Shown here: positions 55,081 through 62,996 of the stretch, piece by piece
Numbering within the stretch: the stretch's first letter is position 1
How the letters are laid out: every line of letters begins with the position of its first letter
Origin: Paucibacter sp963740455
GTDB taxonomy: Bacteria > Pseudomonadota > Gammaproteobacteria > Burkholderiales > Burkholderiaceae_C
Direction of reading: 5' to 3'
Length of the DNA stretch: 64,000 nt
NCBI GenBank assembly: GCA_963740455.1
Contig: CAVUEF010000016.1
Location: 1-64,000 of the forward strand
The notes under the pieces: model-generated
Told to the model about the DNA's origin: nothing
Databases searched by the model: none
What the model saw: only the letters and a program-made list of their open reading frames with translations
Translations under genes and position numbers: made by a program

Positions 55081-55364
55081 ATCCAGTTTCTATTTTTCCA
55101 ACCGGCCACAAAGCAGTCGTTGAGTTCGCTTGGTGGGTCGACCTTCTCCGTAAGACGCTTAAGAAGCCGTCCAAGCGTGTTCTGTGAAAACACGTCGACG
55201 GCTGCCGTGAACGCCCGTTCCTCCATGTCGGCGTCCTCGTACGAGATGGTCGACAGCAGGATTACCAGCGTGCCCTCGAAGCATTGGCAAATGAATAGTG
55301 CTTTGCCAAGTTCCAGAACAACAGGCTCAAGTTCTTGGGCGACGGTGGATTGATCGTTGGACAT

Positions 55365-55529
55365 AGTTGATGTGCGCTAACGAATAGCGTTTATCTGACG
55401 CCGAGCCGACAGTGAACGAATGCGCAGGTGTTGCACGGCGGCGGACGAAGCTTGTTGGACTGAACCGCCCGCAGTCAAATGCTCAACTGCGGTCATGTCG
55501 AAGATACAAGATGCAAGATGCGATGTATG
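55365..55529 (-). other. Intergenic spacer between two island genes
   Basis: This 165-bp gap is longer than the others in the minus-strand island genes. It contains GCTATTCGTTAGCGC just upstream of the disrupted gene's start, which resembles the simple site of an integron recombination site, but a full attC fold could not be drawn with confidence. Confidence 0.25.
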
Positions 55530-56015
55530 TCACCAAACGAGGTGGCCAAGAAATCGCAGACCGCAGAGTACGGAGCCACATACTCCCACTGCTGCCATTG
55601 AAGCGAAGAGAAAGCGGAAAACACGGCCGTAAGACCATTGCCTGGTCCACACTGAGGAGTGCTGTTGATCCTCGGTGGTTTTTCTCGGCTCTTGCAAGAA
55701 GAGTTGGGCCTCGGAAACGGGAAAATAACTCTCTATCAGAGTGAGTCCTGCCTCTGCGTGCTTGACGAGAAATGCAACTCTCTGATCAAGTTTCCAGAAG
55801 AGAAAGGACACAAGCGCCAGAAGAATGCCAAGCGCGACACCAAGGCCGGAGAAGCGTGCTGACCCCTGGAGAGTTGCAGCCATTCCGGCAGTAAGGGCAC
55901 CAGACACGACTAAGAAGAAATTGAAGACGGCAATGCGCTGATGGGCGTGGAGTTCAAAGTACTTCCACGCGTGTTCACGGGCTTGCGTTGCTACGACTTC
56001 GGGTGAGGCGAACAT
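55530..56015 (-). CDS. Small membrane protein of unknown function
   Basis: The 161-residue protein starts at 56015 (ATG; a GTG at 56036 is an alternative inside the attC-like palindrome). It has three likely membrane segments: FNFFLVVSGALTAGMAATL near residue 33, LGVALGILLALVSFLFW near 65 and FASMAAVGVCGSVLCGL near 140. Between them is a soluble helix (LVKHAEAGLTLIESYF). Similar small membrane proteins are frequent in mobile cassettes. No function is assigned. Confidence 0.6.
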   Translation of the reverse strand: MFASPEVVATQAREHAWKYFELHAHQRIAVFNFFLVVSGALTAGMAATLQGSARFSGLGVALGILLALVSFLFWKLDQRVAFLVKHAEAGLTLIESYFPVSEAQLFLQEPRKTTEDQQHSSVWTRQWSYGRVFRFLFASMAAVGVCGSVLCGLRFLGHLVW

Positions 56016-56020
56016 GGTGG

Positions 56021-56084
56021 CCACGTTTGAATTCACCGGCCTGCGCAGCTTTTCGCGCAGGTCCGTTCGACTGAAAGGTTACGC
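56021..56084 (-). repeat. attC-like palindrome
   Basis: On the minus strand: GCGTAACC, then TCGAACGG, a 7-bp stem CCTGCGC/GCGCAGG with an 8-base loop, then GGTGAATTCAAACGTGGCC. The layout (outer core, inner arm, variable stem, inner arm, outer core) matches integron attC sites, but the second core reads GTGG rather than GTTR, so the site is degenerate or a look-alike. It lies between two small genes on the same strand, as attC sites do. Confidence 0.4.
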
Positions 56085-56142
56085 ATCTGCGCTATTCCAG
56101 CGGGTGCCTTATTCCCAGTAGCTTCGCGCGGAGCCGGATATA

Positions 56143-57575
56143 GGCAATGTCCCGAGTGCTGTTGAACGCGGCCGGATGACGGCTCCTTGTTCGTGATACT
56201 ACGCGGCCTTTCGGTGAGCGTTGGTGGCGGCATTGGCCGGGGCTTTCAATACAGCTAATAGGTCCTTCATTTCGCGGTGTCCGCGCAGCTTGCGGAAGCG
56301 CCCTTTGGAGTCGCTCAGTGCGGCAGCTGCCCAGCGCAGCGTCATCTGTCCGTCCTTCCATCGTTTGACGTTGCGCGTGAAGTGAGCGATCAACCCGTTC
56401 AGGTTCTCGATCGGGTTGGTCGTGCGCAGCGTGCGGTATAGCGCCCCGGTGATCCCCAGTGTCTGCACTGTCAACGTCTCCTCCAGACCCTCTCGCAGGC
56501 TAGCGGCCGCGCCGGGGTGCTTGGCCTGCAGCGACGTCGCCAGCCGCGCCAGCTGCTTCTTGGCCAGCTCAGCGTTGGTGCTGCCCCAGGCATCACGCAT
56601 GGCACGGCCTACGCCGGCGTGCAACTCCTTGGGCAGGTGCTCGATCACGTTTCGCCGCTTGTGCTCCTGGCACCGCTGCACCAGCGCCAGTTCGCCGAAG
56701 CAGTCCAGGATCGCGCGGCGCAAGGCCTTGCCGCCGTCGATCACCCACAGCCTCTTGCGATCGGCATCGAGCCCTCGCTCGACCAGGTCGCTCAGCAGCG
56801 AGCGCACGACCCGCGTGCTCTCCGTGGAGCCTTCACGCAGCCCCAGGATGTGCTTGTTTCCCTGGGAGTCGATGCCCAGGGCCACCAGGATCACACGGTC
56901 ACGGAAGTGGATGCCGTCGATCATCACCACCGGCAGATCCAGCTCCTTGATCGAGCTCGACAACCACTCCTGCAGCTGCTTCTCGCTCAGCGCGATCCAG
57001 CGCCGCGACACCGAGCTCTTGGACACCGACAGCGCCTCCTCCGGCTCGGGAAGTGGATCCAGGGTGCCGGCGTATCGACGGGTGGAGACGCCGGCGGCCA
57101 TCGATGCCATCGTGGCCATGTCCAACGGGTCCGTATGCGCCGCCCACGCGAACGTGGGCAGTTCCAACTCGCCACGTCGCAGGCTGCGTGCCCGTGGCTT
57201 GTCGATGGCAATGCGCTGGCCTCCCAGCACGACGCTGGATCGCGTGGTGCCGCCACGCACTGCCTTGCGGGCCGCGTTGGGCACATTCATCGGACCGCAC
57301 ATCACCTCCCTGTCGGCTTCCATCATGGCTGCCAGAACTTGCTTGCCGGCGTTCACGCACAGACCGTAGAACGCGTCCTTCACGTCACGAAGGACGGTCT
57401 GGACATTGAGGGAGAGCTGCACTTGGGCAGCAGGTACTACCCGCAGCGCGGGCTTCGTGCGAGACTTCATTTCGGTGGTTCCTTTCTTTGCTTGCAAGGC
57501 ACCCGCATGTTCACATGCGGGCGAAAGGAACCGCCACCCTCAGCTCATCAGTTCAACAATTTCTGGGACATCGCC
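56143..57575 (-). mobile_element. IS256-family insertion sequence, copy in the membrane-protein gene
   Basis: The 1433-bp element runs from GGCAATGTCCCGAG at 56143 to TCTGGGACATCGCC at 57575; these are imperfect inverted termini. It is flanked by a 6-bp repeat GATATA (56137-56142 and 57576-57581). It appears identical to the copy at 57811-59243, which is in the opposite orientation 235 bp away. Confidence 0.87.
56199..57470 (-). CDS. IS256-family (Mutator-type) transposase
   Basis: The 423-residue transposase starts at 57470 after an AAAGGA site (an in-frame TTG at 57497 is an alternative). The DDE residues are visible: Asp in VVMIDGIHFRD, Asp in LWVIDGGKALRRAI and Glu in TTNPIENLNGLI. The QRCQEHKRRNVIEHLP segment is typical of the family. 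The frame is intact, identical to the copy at 57916-59187. Confidence 0.88.
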   Translation of the reverse strand: MKSRTKPALRVVPAAQVQLSLNVQTVLRDVKDAFYGLCVNAGKQVLAAMMEADREVMCGPMNVPNAARKAVRGGTTRSSVVLGGQRIAIDKPRARSLRRGELELPTFAWAAHTDPLDMATMASMAAGVSTRRYAGTLDPLPEPEEALSVSKSSVSRRWIALSEKQLQEWLSSSIKELDLPVVMIDGIHFRDRVILVALGIDSQGNKHILGLREGSTESTRVVRSLLSDLVERGLDADRKRLWVIDGGKALRRAILDCFGELALVQRCQEHKRRNVIEHLPKELHAGVGRAMRDAWGSTNAELAKKQLARLATSLQAKHPGAAASLREGLEETLTVQTLGITGALYRTLRTTNPIENLNGLIAHFTRNVKRWKDGQMTLRWAAAALSDSKGRFRKLRGHREMKDLLAVLKAPANAATNAHRKAA

Positions 57576-57810
57576 GATATACGGCGCAGATACAAATGAC
57601 GAACTGAAGAACGCGACAGGTACAGCCCAAAGCATGTTCATTTTGGAGGTATCTGGCGACAAGGCAAAATAGGCTACTACTGCCCATAGCATCACGGCAC
57701 AAACTATCTGAGCATCATGACCTAAGCTCATATTGCGATTGCGTAGCCACATCAGGCTCCAATATGCTGCCAAGGCGACGCTAAGCCAAAAAATTACCGC
57801 TTCCATCTTG

Positions 57811-59243
57811 GGCGATGTCCCAGAAATTGTTGAACTGATGAGCTGAGGGTGGCGGTTCCTTTCGCCCGCATGTGAACATGCGGGTGCCTTGCAAGCAAAG
57901 AAAGGAACCACCGAAATGAAGTCTCGCACGAAGCCCGCGCTGCGGGTAGTACCTGCTGCCCAAGTGCAGCTCTCCCTCAATGTCCAGACCGTCCTTCGTG
58001 ACGTGAAGGACGCGTTCTACGGTCTGTGCGTGAACGCCGGCAAGCAAGTTCTGGCAGCCATGATGGAAGCCGACAGGGAGGTGATGTGCGGTCCGATGAA
58101 TGTGCCCAACGCGGCCCGCAAGGCAGTGCGTGGCGGCACCACGCGATCCAGCGTCGTGCTGGGAGGCCAGCGCATTGCCATCGACAAGCCACGGGCACGC
58201 AGCCTGCGACGTGGCGAGTTGGAACTGCCCACGTTCGCGTGGGCGGCGCATACGGACCCGTTGGACATGGCCACGATGGCATCGATGGCCGCCGGCGTCT
58301 CCACCCGTCGATACGCCGGCACCCTGGATCCACTTCCCGAGCCGGAGGAGGCGCTGTCGGTGTCCAAGAGCTCGGTGTCGCGGCGCTGGATCGCGCTGAG
58401 CGAGAAGCAGCTGCAGGAGTGGTTGTCGAGCTCGATCAAGGAGCTGGATCTGCCGGTGGTGATGATCGACGGCATCCACTTCCGTGACCGTGTGATCCTG
58501 GTGGCCCTGGGCATCGACTCCCAGGGAAACAAGCACATCCTGGGGCTGCGTGAAGGCTCCACGGAGAGCACGCGGGTCGTGCGCTCGCTGCTGAGCGACC
58601 TGGTCGAGCGAGGGCTCGATGCCGATCGCAAGAGGCTGTGGGTGATCGACGGCGGCAAGGCCTTGCGCCGCGCGATCCTGGACTGCTTCGGCGAACTGGC
58701 GCTGGTGCAGCGGTGCCAGGAGCACAAGCGGCGAAACGTGATCGAGCACCTGCCCAAGGAGTTGCACGCCGGCGTAGGCCGTGCCATGCGTGATGCCTGG
58801 GGCAGCACCAACGCTGAGCTGGCCAAGAAGCAGCTGGCGCGGCTGGCGACGTCGCTGCAGGCCAAGCACCCCGGCGCGGCCGCTAGCCTGCGAGAGGGTC
58901 TGGAGGAGACGTTGACAGTGCAGACACTGGGGATCACCGGGGCGCTATACCGCACGCTGCGCACGACCAACCCGATCGAGAACCTGAACGGGTTGATCGC
59001 TCACTTCACGCGCAACGTCAAACGATGGAAGGACGGACAGATGACGCTGCGCTGGGCAGCTGCCGCACTGAGCGACTCCAAAGGGCGCTTCCGCAAGCTG
59101 CGCGGACACCGCGAAATGAAGGACCTATTAGCTGTATTGAAAGCCCCGGCCAATGCCGCCACCAACGCTCACCGAAAGGCCGCGTAGTATCACGAACAAG
59201 GAGCCGTCATCCGGCCGCGTTCAACAGCACTCGGGACATTGCC
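57811..59243 (+). mobile_element. IS256-family insertion sequence, second complete copy
   Basis: This 1433-bp copy runs from GGCGATGTCCCAGA at 57811 to CTCGGGACATTGCC at 59243. It is flanked by a perfect 8-bp target duplication CCATCTTG (57803-57810 and 59244-59251), the expected length for IS256. It is inverted relative to the copy at 56143-57575. Confidence 0.9.
57916..59187 (+). CDS. IS256-family (Mutator-type) transposase
   Basis: The 423-residue protein appears identical to the other complete copy and has the same DDE residues. The start ATG at 57916 follows AAAGGAACCACCGAA. Both terminal repeats and a perfect target duplication are present, so this copy is probably active and moved recently. 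Confidence 0.9.
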   Translation: MKSRTKPALRVVPAAQVQLSLNVQTVLRDVKDAFYGLCVNAGKQVLAAMMEADREVMCGPMNVPNAARKAVRGGTTRSSVVLGGQRIAIDKPRARSLRRGELELPTFAWAAHTDPLDMATMASMAAGVSTRRYAGTLDPLPEPEEALSVSKSSVSRRWIALSEKQLQEWLSSSIKELDLPVVMIDGIHFRDRVILVALGIDSQGNKHILGLREGSTESTRVVRSLLSDLVERGLDADRKRLWVIDGGKALRRAILDCFGELALVQRCQEHKRRNVIEHLPKELHAGVGRAMRDAWGSTNAELAKKQLARLATSLQAKHPGAAASLREGLEETLTVQTLGITGALYRTLRTTNPIENLNGLIAHFTRNVKRWKDGQMTLRWAAAALSDSKGRFRKLRGHREMKDLLAVLKAPANAATNAHRKAA

Positions 59244-59263
59244 CCATCTTGTTCTCCAGCGCG

Positions 59264-59629
59264 TTATATGGTCCAAATTTCTCGCGGTGGCGGGACACTC
59301 TTGGGGGAATCGTGGTCGGGATTGAATCCCTTCATATTTCCGTTAAGCCAAGTCATGACGCGCTTCCTCTCCGAGGCTCGCTCTGTTGGATCACGCGCAG
59401 CATAGTCCTCCATGAATTCACGAGAGAAAATGACGAAGAGTGAACGGGACCGCTTGTTGGGTCGGTCCGGATCGTTACCCAGCGGCCAATTTATGTCGAA
59501 GGCAATGACATCGAACGGCAAACGACGGTGGATGTCTGCGCTCTTAGGACAAACCTCAGCAAGCAATCTTTCAAAGTGGCTGACTTCAGATTCCCACATG
59601 GAGAACCACTCGGTTGGTGAAAGATGCAT
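59264..59629 (-). CDS. Protein of unknown function
   Basis: The 121-residue protein starts MHLSPTEWFSMWESEVSHFE and is mixed helical with no signal peptide or membrane segment. It contains SREFMEDYAARDPTERASER, in which two acidic/basic helices are visible. No family is recognised. Its stop is 20 bp before the original start of the split membrane-protein gene, so they formed one operon before the IS256 insertion. GC content is lower than in the chromosomal genes around 38-52 kb, consistent with acquired DNA. Confidence 0.55.
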   Translation of the reverse strand: MHLSPTEWFSMWESEVSHFERLLAEVCPKSADIHRRLPFDVIAFDINWPLGNDPDRPNKRSRSLFVIFSREFMEDYAARDPTERASERKRVMTWLNGNMKGFNPDHDSPKSVPPPREIWTI

Positions 59630-59962
59630 AACGTAACGTATCCCGAAAGCCCTGCGGGATCATCTGACTGCTGCGGTTCAATCTGGACATCGAATCCCCC
59701 TGAAACTGGCTTGTACATTGGCCTTCAGCCATTCACGCCGGTTTGACATCTAGGTATGAACAGGTCGAGAAAGCCCGCAATCCACCCGACTCTTGGTCCG
59801 GGTTCTTGGATCGGTACCTTACCGCGCGCCGCGATCAACAGGGAGATGGTTTACGAGTAGTGGCGACCGGTTCTTTGCTCGGCTGCGCAGCCAGCGCTCA
59901 GTGGCGGTTGGTCGCAATGGGCCGCATTGAGCCGGGTCTTTTCGTTCGCTGGGTCGGGACCA

Positions 59963-60146
59963 AGGGCGGCACCAACACCAATGTCGTTCCCGGCAAGGTC
60001 GTGCTCAAGCTCGATCGCCGCATGATCCCCGAGGAAAACCCGGCCGAGGTCGAAGCCACGCTGCGTCGCATCATCGGCGACGCAGTGGCGCAATCGCGCG
60101 GCATCAAGGTCGAGGTCAAGCGCATCCTGCTGTCGCATGCGCGCAA
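59963..60146 (+). pseudogene. Duplicated fragment of the M20 hydrolase gene
   Basis: These 184 bases match 52168-52351 of the M20 gene with about a dozen mismatches, in the same orientation. The piece covers the dimerisation-domain end (GTNTNV-PGKVVLK-DRRMIPEENPAE). Flanking sequence on both sides is unrelated. It lies in an open frame from 59743 to 60162, but that frame has no start signal or other homology. The rest of 59630-60158 holds no gene. Confidence 0.8.
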
Positions 60147-60158
60147 TCCAGCAATTCG

Positions 60159-60260
60159 CTAGCCACCGATGAATAGTCCTGCGATTTCGGCTTGTTGGTG
60201 GATCTCTTGCAGTTGCTCGCACAAGGCATGCAGTGCTGCATCTTGCGCAGAGGCGCTCAT
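60159..60260 (-). CDS. Short ORF downstream of rhuM, possibly truncated
   Basis: A 33-residue frame (MSASAQDAALHALCEQLQEI and a short tail ending FIGG) starts 7 bp after the rhuM-like stop. It ends about 13 bp from the M20 gene fragment, so it may be the remaining 5' end of a longer gene cut by the same rearrangement. The peptide is amphipathic helical. No function is assigned. Confidence 0.35.
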   Translation of the reverse strand: MSASAQDAALHALCEQLQEIHQQAEIAGLFIGG

Positions 60261-60267
60261 GAATTCG

Positions 60268-61377
60268 TCAATCCTTGCCCGGCGCGGGGACGTCGGAGGC
60301 ATTTTCATCATCGCTTCCAGGCCCACGCTCAGCCTCGATCTGCTTGATCACCCGGTCGAAATCGCTCTCAAACAACCGGTCCTGCACGATGCGGTATTTC
60401 TCGAATTCGCTCTCGGCATGCGCCTTGGCAAGCTCGGCCGTGACCTTGCCCGCGTCCTGCAGCACATCCCGATCCCAGAGTTTCAAGAAGCCGCCCAGAC
60501 GTTCTTCCCAGTCCGCCATGGTCATGGGGATACGGCGCATGGCTTGAAGTTCTGCCATATCGAGATAGGCGGAGACAATCCGCTGCATCTGTGCCAGTTC
60601 GAACTCCGATAAGTAGTTCTTGGCAATGGCGACGTCGTATTTGTGGACCTTCCCTTGGGGCGCGCCCTCCCAACTGGCCAGGCCCATGTTTTCCTTCTTG
60701 TGATCAGCCCGATCCACAATGACTTCTGCCGCTGTCTGGCCGTGAATGGCGTAATGCAGCTTGTTCTGAACCGCCGCAAAAAAGCGTTTGGTCGCCGTGG
60801 CCGACGGGTCATAGTCCAGCGAGGTGACGTAGATGTCGGTGATCTTTTGGTAGAACTTGCGCTCGGAAAGGCGAATTTCCCGGACTTTTTCCAGTTGCCG
60901 CTCGAAGAATTCATCCGTAAGGATGCTGCCGCCCCCTTTAAGGCGATCCACATCCATCGTCCAACCCTGAATGGTGTAATCTTTGACGATCCGGTTGGCC
61001 CATTTGCGGAACTGTACGGCTCGCTCGTTTTCAATCTTGAAGCCCACGGCGATGATGGCTTGCAGGCTGTAGTGCTTGACTTGGTAGCTTTTGCCATCGG
61101 CGGCAGTGGTTAAGTACTGCTTAATGACTGCCGCTTCTTCGAGTTCGTTGTCAGCAAAAATTCGTTTCAAATGCTGGTTGATGGCGGGCACCGACACATC
61201 GTAGACCGTGGCCATCATCTTCTGCGTCAGCCAGATGTTCTCGTCCTCATAACGCATTTCCACGCTGGTTTTCGCGCTTCCCGTTGCAGCGACGAAGGTC
61301 AGGTACTCGGCCGCTGATGAACGGACGAGGGATGCCGTATTTTTTTTGGGAGCCAGTGGCTGTTTGTTCTTGCTCAT
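60268..61377 (-). CDS. RhuM-family protein
   Basis: The 369-residue protein matches the RhuM family (virulence-associated/KilA-N-related). Visible motifs are the winged-helix-like start MRYEDENIWLTQKMMATVYDVSVPAINQHLKRIF, YSLQAIIAVGFKIENERAVQFRKWAN, GGSILTDEFFERQLEKVREIRLSERKFYQKITDIY and TATKRFFAAVQNKLHYAIHGQTAAEVI. It is cytoplasmic. Family members often lie among restriction or toxin-antitoxin genes in mobile DNA, as here. The start overlaps the stop of a 47-residue ORF (ATGA), so the two are coupled. Confidence 0.87.
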   Translation of the reverse strand: MSKNKQPLAPKKNTASLVRSSAAEYLTFVAATGSAKTSVEMRYEDENIWLTQKMMATVYDVSVPAINQHLKRIFADNELEEAAVIKQYLTTAADGKSYQVKHYSLQAIIAVGFKIENERAVQFRKWANRIVKDYTIQGWTMDVDRLKGGGSILTDEFFERQLEKVREIRLSERKFYQKITDIYVTSLDYDPSATATKRFFAAVQNKLHYAIHGQTAAEVIVDRADHKKENMGLASWEGAPQGKVHKYDVAIAKNYLSEFELAQMQRIVSAYLDMAELQAMRRIPMTMADWEERLGGFLKLWDRDVLQDAGKVTAELAKAHAESEFEKYRIVQDRLFESDFDRVIKQIEAERGPGSDDENASDVPAPGKD

Positions 61378-61517
61378 TCAAGCCTCCATTGTTTCCACCC
61401 GGATTGCCAGGTCGCCAGCTCAGCGTCTGGAATTCGCGCAAGTTCGCTCAGCGAGACACCCGCGAAACCTTCGGCGAAAACGGCTTGTTCGGTTTGGTTA
61501 GGATCGTGCTCAGTCAT
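61374..61517 (-). CDS. Small protein translationally coupled to rhuM
   Basis: A 47-residue frame (MTEHDPNQTEQAVFAEGFAG, then SLSELARIPDAELATWQSGW) overlaps the rhuM start by four bases. It is acidic and helical, with no known family. A GTG at 61571 would extend it by 18 residues. The coupling suggests a partner, such as an antitoxin or modulator, but that is speculation. Confidence 0.5.
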   Translation of the reverse strand: MTEHDPNQTEQAVFAEGFAGVSLSELARIPDAELATWQSGWKQWRLE

Positions 61518-61595
61518 CAAGACCGCCAAGCTAATGTATACGGCACAGCCTGCTGTTTGATCTTGGTACACATACCTCGACGGTCTTCAATTTGT

Positions 61596-62006
61596 TCATG
61601 TCGAGACGCTTGGCGCGATCAGCGTCACGCCCGGGAAATATGCGGCGTAGCGTCGCGTATCCCGGGTCAATAGGGGATGACCTGACACTGCCGCGTGCGC
61701 ACCGATGAAAAAATCGCCGAGAACATTGGTCTTCGTCCCACCTTGCCGGCGGTAACGCACAAAAGCCTTGCCGGCGAGGAACAATGCCGGGCGCGGCAAC
61801 TCGATCATTGCCAGCCCGAGCGCATCGATGGTTTTGTCCAACGCCTCGACGGTCGAAAAGGTCAGCGACAGTTCGGCGTAGATGATCGGGTTGATCGCCA
61901 GCCGGTGAACTTTCGATTGCGCGCGCAGTTGGCCAATTGACCAGTCCGCCCATTGCGGATCGTTCTCCAGAACGTCGACCAGGACGTTGGTGTCGACCAG
62001 CAACAT
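61596..62006 (-). CDS. vapC: VapC-type PIN-domain toxin
   Basis: The 136-residue protein is a PIN-domain ribonuclease. Acidic residues that bind magnesium are Asp5 in LLVDTNVLVD, Glu in IYAELSLTFS, Asp in LGDFFIGAHA and Asp in LLTRDTRRY. It cleaves RNA when freed of its antitoxin. The start overlaps the antitoxin stop (TGATG), so the pair is translationally coupled. Confidence 0.88.
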   Translation of the reverse strand: MLLVDTNVLVDVLENDPQWADWSIGQLRAQSKVHRLAINPIIYAELSLTFSTVEALDKTIDALGLAMIELPRPALFLAGKAFVRYRRQGGTKTNVLGDFFIGAHAAVSGHPLLTRDTRRYAAYFPGVTLIAPSVST

Positions 62007-62245
62007 CAGCCTTCGCCACGCAGTAGCGCCATCAGGTCGTTAGTCCGCCATTTGACGTCGGCCTTGCCACGGGCAGACTCGAAGCGGTCGGGCTTGCGAC
62101 TCGGTTTCGCGCCTACCTTGTGAATGACGACATCGCCTTCACGATTGACCGCAAAATCCACCGAACAGCCGGGTGCCAGATTCAGCGCATCGCGAATCTG
62201 CTTGGGGATGGTGACCTGACCCTTGCTGGTAAGTGTCGTCGACAT
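62006..62245 (-). CDS. vapB: AbrB/SpoVT-family antitoxin (VapB)
   Basis: The 79-residue protein has a swapped-hairpin DNA-binding domain: LTSKGQVTIPKQIRDALNL followed by GDVVIHK. The C-terminal part (ADVKWRTNDLMALLRGE) should wrap the PIN toxin. It represses its own promoter in such systems. The start at 62245 is just downstream of the AT-rich stretch near 62250-62285. Confidence 0.87.
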   Translation of the reverse strand: MSTTLTSKGQVTIPKQIRDALNLAPGCSVDFAVNREGDVVIHKVGAKPSRKPDRFESARGKADVKWRTNDLMALLRGEG

Positions 62246-62379
62246 GGCATGACTCCATTTGTATTACCAATATATTGAGTGTAATACCCGAGGCGATGAC
62301 ATGCAATCGGCACAGGGCGATTGATCAAGCGTTTCGTGGACTTCCAAGATTGCAGGCAACGGAGCGGGTTGCTGCGGGC

Positions 62380-62724
62380 CTACGCACCGAGCAGCCTGCG
62401 CGCCAGCACAGATGGCATATCCCGCCGGCCGTCTGCGATCAGGTAGACGATGACCTGATTGCCTGTGACACGGTAGATCACACGGTAGGGTTTGAACGAG
62501 GTCTGTCGGTACTGTTTGATGCCCAGCGCGACCAGCTCTTTCGGATAACTGCCACGCTCCGGGAAGCGCGACAGACTCCCCACGACTTCCATCATCTGGT
62601 CCAACACATGGTTGGCATTGGCAACACAGTCGTACTCTGAGATGTAGTCGTGAATGGCCTCCAAATCCTGCTCGGCTCCCTTGGTGAGCAGGACTTCGAA
62701 CTTGGCGGGGCCGCCTGCCATCAT
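62380..62724 (-). CDS. RelE/ParE-superfamily toxin
   Basis: The 114-residue protein has the RelE/ParE fold: FEVLLTKGAEQDLEAIHDYI at the N-terminus, SLSRFPERGSYPKEL and the core PYRVIYRVTGNQVIVYLIADGRRDM. Whether it cuts mRNA on ribosomes or blocks gyrase cannot be told from sequence. Its start overlaps the antitoxin stop by four bases. Confidence 0.87.
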   Translation of the reverse strand: MMAGGPAKFEVLLTKGAEQDLEAIHDYISEYDCVANANHVLDQMMEVVGSLSRFPERGSYPKELVALGIKQYRQTSFKPYRVIYRVTGNQVIVYLIADGRRDMPSVLARRLLGA

Positions 62725-62996
62725 GCAGTTGCGCGCTTGGCCCGCAGACGGGCTACGACATCAGCCACGGGCTTGAGCTTGCCTGCCGCTACATCCTGAT
62801 TACCCAGCGACAGAATCTTCAACAATGCCAACGTTTCCTGAGTTTCCTCGAAGGAGGCCACGTCCTGCAGCACAGCCTTGGCCTCACCGTTTTGGGTGAT
62901 GATCAGAGGCTCGCGCCGCTCGGCGAGTTGTGCAAGAACCTCGGCAGCGTTGGCTTTGAGGTAACTGATCGGCTTGACTTGAGATGAGTAGCGCAT
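62721..62996 (-). CDS. Phd/YefM-family antitoxin
   Basis: The 91-residue protein has the Phd fold: SYLKANAAEVLAQLAERREP, LIITQNGEAKAVLQDVASFEE and a C-terminal helical toxin-binding tail ending RAKRATA. It neutralises and co-represses with the overlapping RelE/ParE-type toxin. No other gene is seen between it and the SWIM-protein gene (62997-63184 holds nothing convincing). Confidence 0.87.
   Translation of the reverse strand: MRYSSQVKPISYLKANAAEVLAQLAERREPLIITQNGEAKAVLQDVASFEETQETLALLKILSLGNQDVAAGKLKPVADVVARLRAKRATA

Larger units (their letters stand above)
53173..55364 (-). pseudogene. Gene of unknown function interrupted by an IS5-like element
   Basis: The 5' part (55364 down to 55081) encodes MSNDQSTVAQELEPVVLELG to GWKNRNW, and the 3' part (53407 to 53173) encodes VHEFLHRTVQDL to PSRPTVSS. 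Joining 284 and 235 bases across the ATCC target duplication restores a continuous 172-residue frame (NWIVHEFLHRTV). The fold appears mostly helical; no family is recognised. The IS5-like element sits in between. The gene runs toward the GFA gene with a 31-bp gap and was probably in one operon. Confidence 0.78.
56092..57806 (-). pseudogene. Small membrane-protein gene split by an IS256-family element
   Basis: The 5' part (57806 to 57576) encodes MEAVIFWLSVALAAYWSLMW, then further hydrophobic helices up to SSSFVSAPYI. The 3' part (56136 to 56092) encodes RLRAKLLGIRHPLE. Joined across the GATATA repeat they form a 91-residue frame with three hydrophobic helices. A second IS256 copy is inserted just upstream and its target duplication (CCATCTTG) overlaps the start codon, so the original ribosome-binding site (CTGGAG) now lies beyond 59251. 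The gene should be non-functional. Confidence 0.8.

Noticed and set aside
59743..60162. 139-codon ORF containing the M20 fragment
   Set aside because: The N-terminal half has no homology or start signal and the second half is a fragment lacking catalytic motifs; treated as a remnant.
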